DNA of 5,381 nt from Dehalococcoidia bacterium (GCA_030626915.1 DAOUTC010000088.1:1-5381), one strand, 5' to 3'. Shown: positions 1 through 5,372, counted from the first letter of the stretch. Program-made: numbers and translations. Notes: generated by a model from the letters alone, not told the origin.

Positions 1-15
1 CATTCTTTCTAAATC

Positions 16-87
16 TACCCCTGAAGGGACTCGAACCCTTGCACCTGGCTCCGGAGGCCAGCGCTCTATCCTCTGAGCTACAGGGGC
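16..87 (-). tRNA. tRNA-Arg, anticodon CCG
   Basis: The reverse complement folds as a full cloverleaf. The acceptor stem is GCCCCTG with CAGGGGT, in which the first pair is G-U and the other six are Watson-Crick. The D stem is GCTC/GAGC with loop AGAGGATA. The anticodon stem is CTGGC/GCCAG with seven-base loop CTCCGGA. The variable loop is GTGC, and the T stem is AAGGG/CCCTT with loop TTCGAGT. Anticodon CCG (positions 54 to 52) reads the arginine codon CGG. The A after GG in the D loop matches A20, the known bacterial arginine identity base. The discriminator base is A, and no CCA end is encoded (the next bases are GAT). The 72-base length is one short of usual because of the four-base variable loop. 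The 3' end faces the left edge, so any terminator lies outside the window. Confidence 0.96.
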
Positions 88-96
88 GGGACATAT

Positions 97-125
97 AATT
101 TAGCACAGTGGAGCGATTCAATCAA
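97..125 (-). promoter_or_regulatory. Promoter of the tRNA-Arg gene
   Basis: Read on the minus strand, TTGATT (125-120) and TAAATT (102-97) are separated by 17 bases. TGC stands directly before the -10 box, which is an extended -10 arrangement. Transcription would begin near position 90, only a few bases before the mature tRNA 5' end at 87. An overlapping alternative, TTGAAT (121-116) with TTATAT (98-93), also has a 17-base spacer but a poorer -10. Confidence 0.6.
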
Positions 126-153
126 CAGGTCGCTTGTCTTGTCCCCCTCCTGA

Positions 154-172
154 GGCGGGGATGAACCCCGCC
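154..172. repeat. GC-rich hairpin
   Basis: GGCGGGG pairs perfectly with CCCCGCC around the five-base loop ATGAA. No run of T follows on either strand, so it does not look like a standard intrinsic terminator. Its stem and loop sizes resemble those of the hairpin at 332-352 despite a different stem sequence, so the two may be members of one hairpin family. Confidence 0.6.
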
Positions 173-212
173 ATTACGAAGTGAGATTGCCACACGGAGC
201 CTGTCCTGAGCG

Positions 213-331
213 CTACGAGATTGCTTCACTTCGTTCGCAATGACAGGAAGCGAAGGGCTCGCAACGACAAAGAACCCCGTCCGTTTCCCATGTCATTGCG
301 AGGGGCGTATAGCCCCGAAGCAATCTCGTAG
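213..331. repeat. Inverted pair of palindromic repeats (REPIN-like)
   Basis: Two copies of the dispersed repeat face away from each other. The left copy (217-245, minus orientation) begins GAGATTGCTTC and ends GCAATGACA. The right copy (291-327, plus orientation) begins TGTCATTGCGAG and ends GAAGCAATCTC. The outer ends form a perfect 15-base inverted repeat, CTACGAGATTGCTTC (213-227) against its complement at 317-331. The right copy folds with an outer stem ATTGC/GCAAT and an inner stem GGGGC/GCCCC (302-306 with 312-316). About 45 bases separate the copies and include degenerate repeat pieces such as CTCGCAACGACAA. Confidence 0.8.
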
Positions 332-352
332 GGTCGGGGCTTGTCCCCGACC
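332..352. repeat. GC-rich hairpin next to the repeat pair
   Basis: GGTCGGGG pairs perfectly with CCCCGACC around the loop CTTGT, giving an eight-base-pair stem. It starts one base after the end of the inverted repeat pair at 213-331. No T tract follows. It has the same architecture as the hairpin at 154-172 with a changed stem base pair, so it may be another small repeat family and not a terminator. Confidence 0.6.
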
Positions 353-388
353 TTAGCATTACCAAATGTTCAATCAACCTACAATTGC

Positions 389-417
389 TTGCCAGCAAAG
401 TATTAAACTGCTACAAT
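389..417 (+). promoter_or_regulatory. Strong SigA-type promoter for the Ig-like membrane protein gene
   Basis: TTGCCA (389-394) and TACAAT (412-417) each match the consensus at five of six positions and are separated by exactly 17 bases. TGC precedes the -10 box (409-411), giving an extended -10. Transcription would start near 424, leaving a leader of about 218 bases before the ATG at 642. This leader contains the repeat cluster at 489-618. Confidence 0.65.
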
Positions 418-450
418 GACTTTTATATTAAGCGATTTTTTTCTTTGCCA

Positions 451-481
451 TTTACTTTTTGGTGGTGTTTTCGTTTATAAT
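451..481 (+). promoter_or_regulatory. Possible second promoter in the leader
   Basis: A perfect TATAAT (476-481) sits in an AT-rich stretch. The best -35 match is TTTACT (451-456) with a long 19-base spacer, so the site is weaker than the one at 389-417. If used, transcription would start near 488, right at the first repeat copy. Confidence 0.3.
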
Positions 482-488
482 AGTAACA

Positions 489-618
489 TGTCATTGCGAG
501 GAGGTTTTTCCCCTTCTGTCATTGCGAGGCACAAAGTGCCGAAGCAATCTCACGGAAGGGCTTGGGATTGCCACACCTTCGGCTCGCAAGGACATAGAGG
601 AAAGGACTCGCAATGACA
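489..618. repeat. Cluster of four palindromic repeat copies in the leader
   Basis: TGTCATTGCGAG occurs at 489-500 (a partial copy) and 517-528 (start of a full copy, 517-551). A degraded inverted copy follows at 564-594 (GGATTGC to CTCGCAAGGACA), and a terminal inverted half lies at 607-618 (CTCGCAATGACA, perfectly complementary to 489-500). The full copy folds as outer stem ATTGC/GCAAT and inner stem GGCAC/GTGCC with loop AAA (528-540). The cluster lies wholly within the predicted untranslated leader of the gene at 642 and ends eight bases before that gene's ribosome binding site, so it could influence mRNA folding or stability. Confidence 0.8.
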
Positions 619-641
619 ACGGAATTAAGGAGGGTTATTAA

Positions 642-2351
642 ATGAAGTTATTATCTCGACTGGTTATCGCTCTAGCTATCTGCCTTATGGTTATTCCCAT
701 GATGGCAACTCCAGTTCAAGCCGACCCAGGCTTCAGCCTTTCAGGCGGCAGCATTGCAAAAGGCAAGGGCTATGTGGGGGATGAGGTAAGAATATATGGT
801 TCGTGGGATAAGATTCATGGCAGCTATATTTACATCTACTACGAGCTATATGGCGAAGATGAAGAGGATTGGTATTATAAGAGGGTAGGCTATGACTACA
901 AAATATATGAGGCGGCGGTACACACCGGCTACTACTTTGACTACGATTTAGAGATACCGGAAAGTTACGCTATGGAACACGACATCTTAATCTGCGATGA
1001 TGACGACCCCGATGATGTTGTCGCTTCCTTACATTTCACCGTTCATCCCTCAATAGAAATAGATGAGGAAGAAGGGCCTGCTGGAACCGAGGTTAAGGTA
1101 ACAGGCTATGGATGGGATAGGCGTGAGTCGGAGATTGAGATAAGGTTTTACCTGGAAGACCCCGGTACCACCCATTACGATGATGACGATTACTATGTGG
1201 TAGTAGCCAGCCAAGACATCGAAATAGATGATGACATAGACCACCACGGAACATGGAAAGACAAGGTTACCTTTGATGTCCCCCCTTCCAAGAAAGGAGA
1301 CCACTGGATATACGCCGTGGGCGATAGGTCCGACGATATTAAGGACGATAAAATCAAGGGAGTAGAATTTGAAGTTTCACCAGGCATAAGCTTGGATATT
1401 GTGGAAGGCTCCCCAGGCGATACTATCACAGTGACAGGCAGCGGATTTGAGGAGGATGAGAAAAATATTAAGGTAACTTACGACGACGTTGTGGTCGCCG
1501 AGGTTAGCAAAGCCACTGAAGATGGCACCTGGGAGGTCACTTTTGAGGTGCCACAAAGTGTTAAAGGGAAACACGAAATAGATGCCTCTGGCTACAAGAC
1601 CGATGCCAAGTATATCGCAGATAAGGATTTCACCGTAGTGCCAGACTTGGTGTTATCTCCTACTGAAGGACATGTGGGCACTACTCTGACCGTCAGGGGC
1701 AGCGGCTTTCCCAAGGATAAACCAGTAACCATCACTTACGATGAGGTGACCCAGGGCAGCAAAACCACCGATAGCAAGGGCAGCTTGCCAGGCATCAGTT
1801 TTGCAGCTAAAGGAATGCATGGGAAGCAGACGATAAAGGCTACTTATGACTCCGCTACACTTAGCGCCGAATTCACTATGGAATCAACTGCACCACCCAC
1901 ACCTTTGCTCACCTCACCAGCCACTGGAGAAAGGGTTGGCTTTGTAGGTAGGAAATTTACCCCTACATTTGAGTGGAGAGCGATAAGTGAGGCGGATGAA
2001 CCCAGCGGAATTAGCCACTATGTTTTGGAAATAGCCAACAACGAAGAGTTCACCACCGAAGCTATATCATTTTCCCGGAGCTTGACCGAGGTGGACTTAA
2101 CCATTAACACTGAGCTAAATACGGTTAGTTATACCTTACCCCAGGATAGTGCTCTGCCCTATGGTAGCTATTATTGGAGGGTGAAAGCTGTAGATAATGC
2201 GCAGAACGAAGGTAATCCGAGTGTTCCCTATTCCTTTAAGTCTGGAATCTTGCCCTTTTGGGCACTTATTGCTATTGCTGCTCTAATAGCAGTGCTCATT
2301 GGTGTTCTGGTTTACCTCTTTGCCTTCAGAAGGAGGGCGGGTTATGAATGA
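642..2351 (+). CDS. Secreted, membrane-anchored protein with IPT/Ig-like repeats and an FN3-like domain
   Basis: The protein has 569 residues. Residues 1-27 form a signal peptide with a likely cut after VQA. Four beta-sandwich modules follow, at about 28-135, 136-246, 247-333 and 334-413. Each starts with the pattern G-x-x-G-[DT]-x-[VIL]-x-V-x-G-x-G-[FW] (for example SPGDTITVTGSGF at 257-269, HVGTTLTVRGSGF at 344-356), typical of IPT/TIG or related Ig-like folds. Residues about 416-534 look like a fibronectin-III domain (SHYVLEIANN; YGSYYWRVKAVDNA at 507-520). A membrane helix spans about 537-561, followed by RRR and a short cytoplasmic tail, giving an outside-facing single-pass topology. The first two modules are rich in Asp, Glu and Tyr. 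The start is fixed by AAGGAGG (627-633), eight bases before the ATG. Its function is unknown; an adhesive, structural or cell-surface scaffold role is inferred. The tubulin-like GTPase gene follows on the same strand 157 bases downstream. Confidence 0.92.
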   Translation: MKLLSRLVIALAICLMVIPMMATPVQADPGFSLSGGSIAKGKGYVGDEVRIYGSWDKIHGSYIYIYYELYGEDEEDWYYKRVGYDYKIYEAAVHTGYYFDYDLEIPESYAMEHDILICDDDDPDDVVASLHFTVHPSIEIDEEEGPAGTEVKVTGYGWDRRESEIEIRFYLEDPGTTHYDDDDYYVVVASQDIEIDDDIDHHGTWKDKVTFDVPPSKKGDHWIYAVGDRSDDIKDDKIKGVEFEVSPGISLDIVEGSPGDTITVTGSGFEEDEKNIKVTYDDVVVAEVSKATEDGTWEVTFEVPQSVKGKHEIDASGYKTDAKYIADKDFTVVPDLVLSPTEGHVGTTLTVRGSGFPKDKPVTITYDEVTQGSKTTDSKGSLPGISFAAKGMHGKQTIKATYDSATLSAEFTMESTAPPTPLLTSPATGERVGFVGRKFTPTFEWRAISEADEPSGISHYVLEIANNEEFTTEAISFSRSLTEVDLTINTELNTVSYTLPQDSALPYGSYYWRVKAVDNAQNEGNPSVPYSFKSGILPFWALIAIAALIAVLIGVLVYLFAFRRRAGYE

Positions 2352-2481
2352 AGATAAAAACTTTAGAGAGATGGACACTTCCTTGTCATTGCAAGGAGCG
2401 ACAGTGACGAAGCAATCTCAAAGAATGCCCTGCCACCTAGATTGCTTCACTTCGTTCGCAATGACAAGAGAACTCATGTAA
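2344..2481 (+). CDS. Doubtful 45-residue ORF overlapping the end of the membrane protein gene
   Basis: An ATG at 2344 overlaps the last codons of the preceding gene, and AAGGAGG (2330-2336) stands seven bases before it, so it is positioned for translational coupling. Only about the first 11 residues (MNEDKNFREMD) come from non-repeat sequence; the rest is translation of the palindromic repeat pair at 2382-2468. The Shine-Dalgarno match also encodes the Arg-rich tail of the membrane protein (RRR, then AGY), so it may be coincidental. It could be the start of a small gene broken by the repeat, or no gene at all. Confidence 0.15.
   Translation: MNEDKNFREMDTSLSLQGATVTKQSQRMPCHLDCFTSFAMTRELM
2382..2468. 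repeat. Inverted pair of palindromic repeats (REPIN-like) between two genes
   Basis: The plus-oriented copy (2384-2419) begins TGTCATTGC and ends GAAGCAATCTC. The minus-oriented copy (2439-2466) begins AGATTGCTTC and ends GCAATGACA. The ends form a perfect 11-base inverted repeat, CTTGTCATTGC (2382-2392) with GCAATGACAAG (2458-2468). Both copies keep the ATTGC/GCAAT outer stem. The pair lies between the membrane protein gene and the tubulin-like gene. It ends 21 bases before the next ribosome binding site, so a transcript covering both genes would carry a long hairpin between them. Confidence 0.85.
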
Positions 2482-2508
2482 AATAAATTAAGGAGGGAGG
2501 ATTAAAAA

Positions 2509-3684
2509 ATGAAACTAACAGTTATTGGACTAGGACAATGTGGTTGTCGTATTGCCGACCATTTCTCCAGGCTTAATCTCAAGGCACAGACTGAGCGTAA
2601 GGCCACTATAGCTCCTGATATCGTGGCTGTAAACACCGACCAGGCAGATTTAACCGGACTAAGATTTATCGAAAAAGATTACATGCACCGCATACTTATC
2701 GGCTTGCGGCAGACACTGGGGCATGGAGTAGGCAAGATAAATGAACTGGGAGCACAATTAGCTAGAGAAGATGGCGACAAGGTAATGGATGCTATAAAAG
2801 CAGAGCCAAGATTTTATGAGACACATGCCTTTCTGCTCATTGCAGGCGCCGCTGGGGGCACTGGCTCAGGAGCCTTGCCTGTGCTGGCTCAGATGATTAA
2901 GGATAGGTACCTCAGCAAGCCAATTTACGCCCTTGTTGCCCTGCCCTTTGAACATGAAATTAGTAGTGAGTCCAGGGCCGTATATAACACGGCTACCTGC
3001 CTCAAATCCATCTATGACATAGCAGACGCCATTTTCCTGGTCGATAACCAGAGGTATGTTAGAAAGGATGCCAGCTTAATTAACAACATAGAAAAGATAA
3101 ATCGGCAGATCGCCGAGCCTTTCTACGACCTGCTGTGCGCTGGAGAAGTAACTAAGCATAAATATGTAGGTGCCAGGACAATAGATGCCGGGGACTTGAT
3201 TGCCACATTAGAAGGCTGGACAACTATTGGTGTGGGCAGGACTCCACTTCCGGCATTCCGCTTTCCCTGGGAGATAAGAAAGAAAAACTTCCGTGAGAAA
3301 GCTGTAGAAAGCTTCAGGGGGTCACAAGCTTTGGATGCTACCATATCTGACCTCTCTATTACCTGTAGCCCTAAGGATGCCGCCAGAGCTGTGTATATCA
3401 TAGCTGGCCCGGCCAAAGAGATGAATATGGATATGGTCAAGAGCGTTAGCGATTATATCAAAGAGATAGCGCCCGATGCTTTAATCAGAGGCGGTGATTT
3501 CCCGGGGGAAAAGCATTTTATTGATGTTACCTTGATATTATCCCAGCTTTCTTTTGTGCCTAAGATAAAAGAGCTTTATGAGAAAGCTGTCCAGTACGGA
3601 CACGAACATAAAGAACAGATAGAGGAAACACACAAGAGAATCCAGACGTTATCCGAACTGGGCAGGGAATTGCCTACCTTGTGA
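2509..3684 (+). CDS. Divergent FtsZ/tubulin-superfamily GTPase
   Basis: The protein has 391 residues with the superfamily nucleotide-binding loops in order. GLGQCGCR (7-14) is loop T1 and resembles the GQCGNQ of eukaryotic tubulins. NTDQADL (42-48) corresponds to NTDxQAL of FtsZ. GHGVGKINELGAQLARED (71-88) is the T3 region. GAAGGTGSG (113-121) is the tubulin signature loop T4. ALPFEHE (144-150) is the T5 region. The catalytic T7 loop is TIDAGDL (224-230), where FtsZ has NxDFADV; both acidic residues (226, 229) remain but the Asn is Thr. These features suggest an active GTPase that forms filaments with catalysis across the subunit interface. Residues after about 350 are a charged helix. It is not canonical FtsZ by motif, and I would not assign a symbol; FtsZ-like or CetZ-like families are possible. 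The start is set by AAGGAGGGAGG (2490-2500) before the ATG. It may be co-transcribed with the membrane protein gene upstream. Confidence 0.9.
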   Translation: MKLTVIGLGQCGCRIADHFSRLNLKAQTERKATIAPDIVAVNTDQADLTGLRFIEKDYMHRILIGLRQTLGHGVGKINELGAQLAREDGDKVMDAIKAEPRFYETHAFLLIAGAAGGTGSGALPVLAQMIKDRYLSKPIYALVALPFEHEISSESRAVYNTATCLKSIYDIADAIFLVDNQRYVRKDASLINNIEKINRQIAEPFYDLLCAGEVTKHKYVGARTIDAGDLIATLEGWTTIGVGRTPLPAFRFPWEIRKKNFREKAVESFRGSQALDATISDLSITCSPKDAARAVYIIAGPAKEMNMDMVKSVSDYIKEIAPDALIRGGDFPGEKHFIDVTLILSQLSFVPKIKELYEKAVQYGHEHKEQIEETHKRIQTLSELGRELPTL

Positions 3685-3709
3685 TAAGCAAGCCTTAGGT
3701 TGTTCATTT

Positions 3710-3858
3710 TGTCACCCTGAGCCCTTCGCTTCCTGTCATCCAGAGTTCTTTGCTTTGTGTCATTCTGAGGGAGTGAAACGACCGAAGAATCTCACTCAGG
3801 ATAAACTCCGCGAAGGGTCTATGAGAGATTCTTGGCCCCTAGGGCTCAGAATGACAGG
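3710..3858. repeat. Sister-family palindromic repeats in the convergent intergenic region
   Basis: A plus-oriented copy (3758-3793) begins TGTCATTCTGAG and ends GAAGAATCTC. A minus-oriented copy (3825-3856) begins GAGATTCTT and ends CAGAATGACA. The outer stem here is ATTCT/AGAAT where the other family has ATTGC/GCAAT, yet the flanks TGTC, GAG, GA and CTC are unchanged. The minus copy has an inner palindrome CCCTAGGG (3837-3844). Outside lie TGTCACCCTGAG (3710-3721) and CGAAGGGTCT (3811-3820), which look like two halves of a third variant with stem ACCCT/AGGGT. This stretch separates two convergent genes and may act as a bidirectional barrier, but no T tract marks an intrinsic terminator. Confidence 0.75.
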
Positions 3859-3866
3859 AGAGGTTG

Positions 3867-5291
3867 CTACGGGACCTGAAAGCCTTTGGCTTGACGTGGC
3901 TTGAAGTCTCTGACACCAATAATAAGCAGGGCCAGGCTCATTAGAAAGTCATCATGCCCCTCTGAAGGGTGGACGTAGAAATTCATTGTCTGATTGGGCC
4001 GGTATTGAGCCTTGGCTCTCTCGAGCTGAAACATGAGCTCTTTATACTCTTGCGAGCCATCCTGCTTGTAGAGCTTTAGCCTGCCGCTATTAACAAATGA
4101 CAATAGCTCGAAGCCCATATCAGACTTGCTCTTCTGGGTGAAGGTGAAAGGAACTACTCGGGACCCGAGCTCTTTTCTCAAAAAGCTGGCCACTGGCTGG
4201 CCAATGCCTGTGGCGTCCACCAGGACCTTCTGGCAATTCCACTTCCTAAGGATATCCACTATCTGAGGGTAAAGCTGGCTATGCGGAATCCCCGTCCACT
4301 GGTAGTGCTCCACTACTTTTAAGGTCGGTTCTGCTACCTTAAGATACGCACGTTGCATGGCCTCTATTTGGGCTATGGTAATAACAGTGGAATCTTGACT
4401 CCTCCCGTCATTGCGAGGAGTGCTAGCGACGAAGCAATCCCGTGATGATATGAGATTGCTTCGCTTCGCTCGCAATGACATTTCTTCCTCCCTCTCTCCT
4501 GCTAAATCAATGCCAGCGATATAGACTTTACTATCCTCAGGGTAGGATAACCTTTGGTGTGTTCCCTGCATTAAAACTATTTGCTGCCGGGATAAGAAAC
4601 CTCCTCCACCACTGATGGGTAGTAAGGCATATTGAGTCCTGAATAAGGGGTGGTCTTCTCCCAACCTGACTTTCTCCCCCTCAACATATTTTCTATAGGC
4701 ATCATTGTATTTGGCTACCTGCTGCCAGTCATATCTTAAATGTCTCTTTATGCCGTCCTTTCTCTCCAATTCAAGATTAGTCTGCTTTATCTCCTCCAGC
4801 AAGGTGCTATCGTCCCAGGTTGTTCCGTAATGAACTGTGGTGACATTGGTTGAGCTCCCCATGGGGCGAAATTCTTTGGTATATTTCTCCTTGCTGACAT
4901 CCTGCGCTTCATCTATCTCCAAAAGGATATCGGCGGTGTGCCCTACCACTGAAGAGGACTCCTCTGCAGATAGGAATATCGCCCTGGCATTCCCCAGGGC
5001 GATGATGTAACCCATCTCAGTATGGTAAATGCCATCAAAACCAAAATCATCCAGCCTTTCCTTCAGGCGCTGCATGGAGATGATGGTCTGAGGTTTGAAG
5101 GTGGGAGAGCACTTAATCAGATTACCACCCTGAGCCATATAGAGCGTTAGTAACAAAACTTCCAGGTGAGCTGATAGCTCATTCTTGCCACCCTGCCTGG
5201 CTATCTCCACAGAGAAAGTCAAGCCTTTGTTATTACGAACGCTATCTACAACTGCCCTGGCTAATTCCCGCTGATATGGTCTGAGCTTCAT
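3867..5291 (-). CDS. Phage-type terminase large subunit (TerL) with an in-frame repeat insertion
   Basis: The protein has 474 residues and matches the DNA-packaging motor that translocates and cuts phage DNA at the portal. The ATPase half has a Walker A-like ARQGGKNE (31-38), a Walker B ILLEIDEAQD (122-131) with the catalytic Glu, and a coupling motif YGTTW (155-159). The RNase H-like nuclease half has YIAGIDLAGE (Asp 262), VLVDATGIG (Asp 359) and GHDDFLMSLAL (Asp 447/448), the expected three metal-binding acidic sites. Residues 271-295 are translation of a palindromic repeat pair (4407-4480), placed between the first and second nuclease strands; the frame stays open. The ATG at 5291 is the only start before an in-frame TAA at 5330-5328, and no clear Shine-Dalgarno precedes it; a heptamer array lies there instead. 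No portal gene follows in the expected downstream direction, so it is a prophage edge or an orphan remnant. Whether it is active is unknown. Confidence 0.92.
   Translation of the reverse strand: MKLRPYQRELARAVVDSVRNNKGLTFSVEIARQGGKNELSAHLEVLLLTLYMAQGGNLIKCSPTFKPQTIISMQRLKERLDDFGFDGIYHTEMGYIIALGNARAIFLSAEESSSVVGHTADILLEIDEAQDVSKEKYTKEFRPMGSSTNVTTVHYGTTWDDSTLLEEIKQTNLELERKDGIKRHLRYDWQQVAKYNDAYRKYVEGEKVRLGEDHPLFRTQYALLPISGGGGFLSRQQIVLMQGTHQRLSYPEDSKVYIAGIDLAGEREEEMSLRAKRSNLISSRDCFVASTPRNDGRSQDSTVITIAQIEAMQRAYLKVAEPTLKVVEHYQWTGIPHSQLYPQIVDILRKWNCQKVLVDATGIGQPVASFLRKELGSRVVPFTFTQKSKSDMGFELLSFVNSGRLKLYKQDGSQEYKELMFQLERAKAQYRPNQTMNFYVHPSEGHDDFLMSLALLIIGVRDFKPRQAKGFQVP
4407..4480. repeat. REPIN-like palindromic pair inside the terminase coding sequence
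   Basis: The plus-oriented arm begins GTCATTGCGAG (4407-4417) and runs to GAAGCAATCC near 4440. The opposed arm begins GAGATTGCTTCGCTTCG near 4453 and ends CTCGCAATGACA (4469-4480). The ends form a perfect 11-base inverted repeat. It has the same two-arm design as the pair at 2382-2468. On the minus strand it is translated without a stop as residues 271-295 of the terminase. Confidence 0.9.
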
Positions 5292-5295
5292 TGTC

Positions 5296-5372
5296 TTAGC
5301 GTCTAGCGTGCAGTTGCTAGCGTGTAATTACTACCTTCTACCCGCTACCCGCTACTTACTACCCGCTACTTT
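5296..5372. repeat. Heptamer tandem array upstream of the terminase start
   Basis: Eleven consecutive seven-base units stay in register: TTAGCGT, CTAGCGT, GCAGTTG, CTAGCGT, GTAATTA, CTACCTT, CTACCCG, CTACCCG, CTACTTA, CTACCCG, CTACTTT. The right six share CTAC; three of the left five share TAGCGT. The array starts four bases upstream of the terminase ATG and occupies the place where its leader and ribosome binding site should be. The seven-base period is not a multiple of three and the frames are interrupted, so it is not a coding repeat. It resembles the heptanucleotide tandem repeats described from cyanobacterial genomes. Confidence 0.75.

Larger units (their letters stand above)
126..388. 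other. Intergenic stretch without a gene; hairpins and repeats
   Basis: No credible coding sequence is seen between the tRNA promoter and the next promoter. The stretch holds two GC-rich hairpins (154-172 and 332-352), a partial repeat copy starting near 179 (GAGATTGCCACACGGAGC, with only one half recognisable), and an inverted pair of full repeat copies (213-331). The reading frame open on the minus strand here is repeat-derived and has no ribosome binding site. Confidence 0.75.

Noticed and set aside
16..87. tRNA-Arg as the integration site of a prophage carrying the terminase
   Set aside because: Integrases usually use the 3' end of a tRNA, which here faces left and out of the window, away from the terminase 3.8 kb to the right; no att-like duplication of the tRNA end was noticed.
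213..398. Minus-strand reading frame of 61 codons in the left intergenic region
   Set aside because: Most of it is translation of the repeat pair at 213-331 (it ends CHCERSEAIS, a repeat-derived peptide), and no ribosome binding site precedes it.
154..618. CRISPR array from the recurring repeats
   Set aside because: The copies alternate in orientation, have unequal spacing and diverge in their central parts, unlike direct repeats with uniform spacers.
416..641. Two plus-strand reading frames of 60-66 codons before the membrane protein gene
   Set aside because: The one at 416 begins inside the -10 box of the promoter, the one at 459 uses TTG without a Shine-Dalgarno, and both consist largely of repeat sequence.
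1050..1574. Minus-strand frames inside the membrane protein gene, and 3123-3440 inside the tubulin-like gene
   Set aside because: They are antisense shadows of well-supported genes, with no ribosome binding site or recognisable domain.
2455..2484. Possible promoter TTCGCA-N18-TAAAAT before the tubulin-like gene
   Set aside because: Transcription would start near 2491, inside the ribosome binding site at 2490-2500, and the -35 is part of the conserved repeat.
3837..3866. Intrinsic terminator between the convergent genes
   Set aside because: The palindromes around CCCTAGGG are not followed by a T run on either strand; they are better explained as repeat stems.
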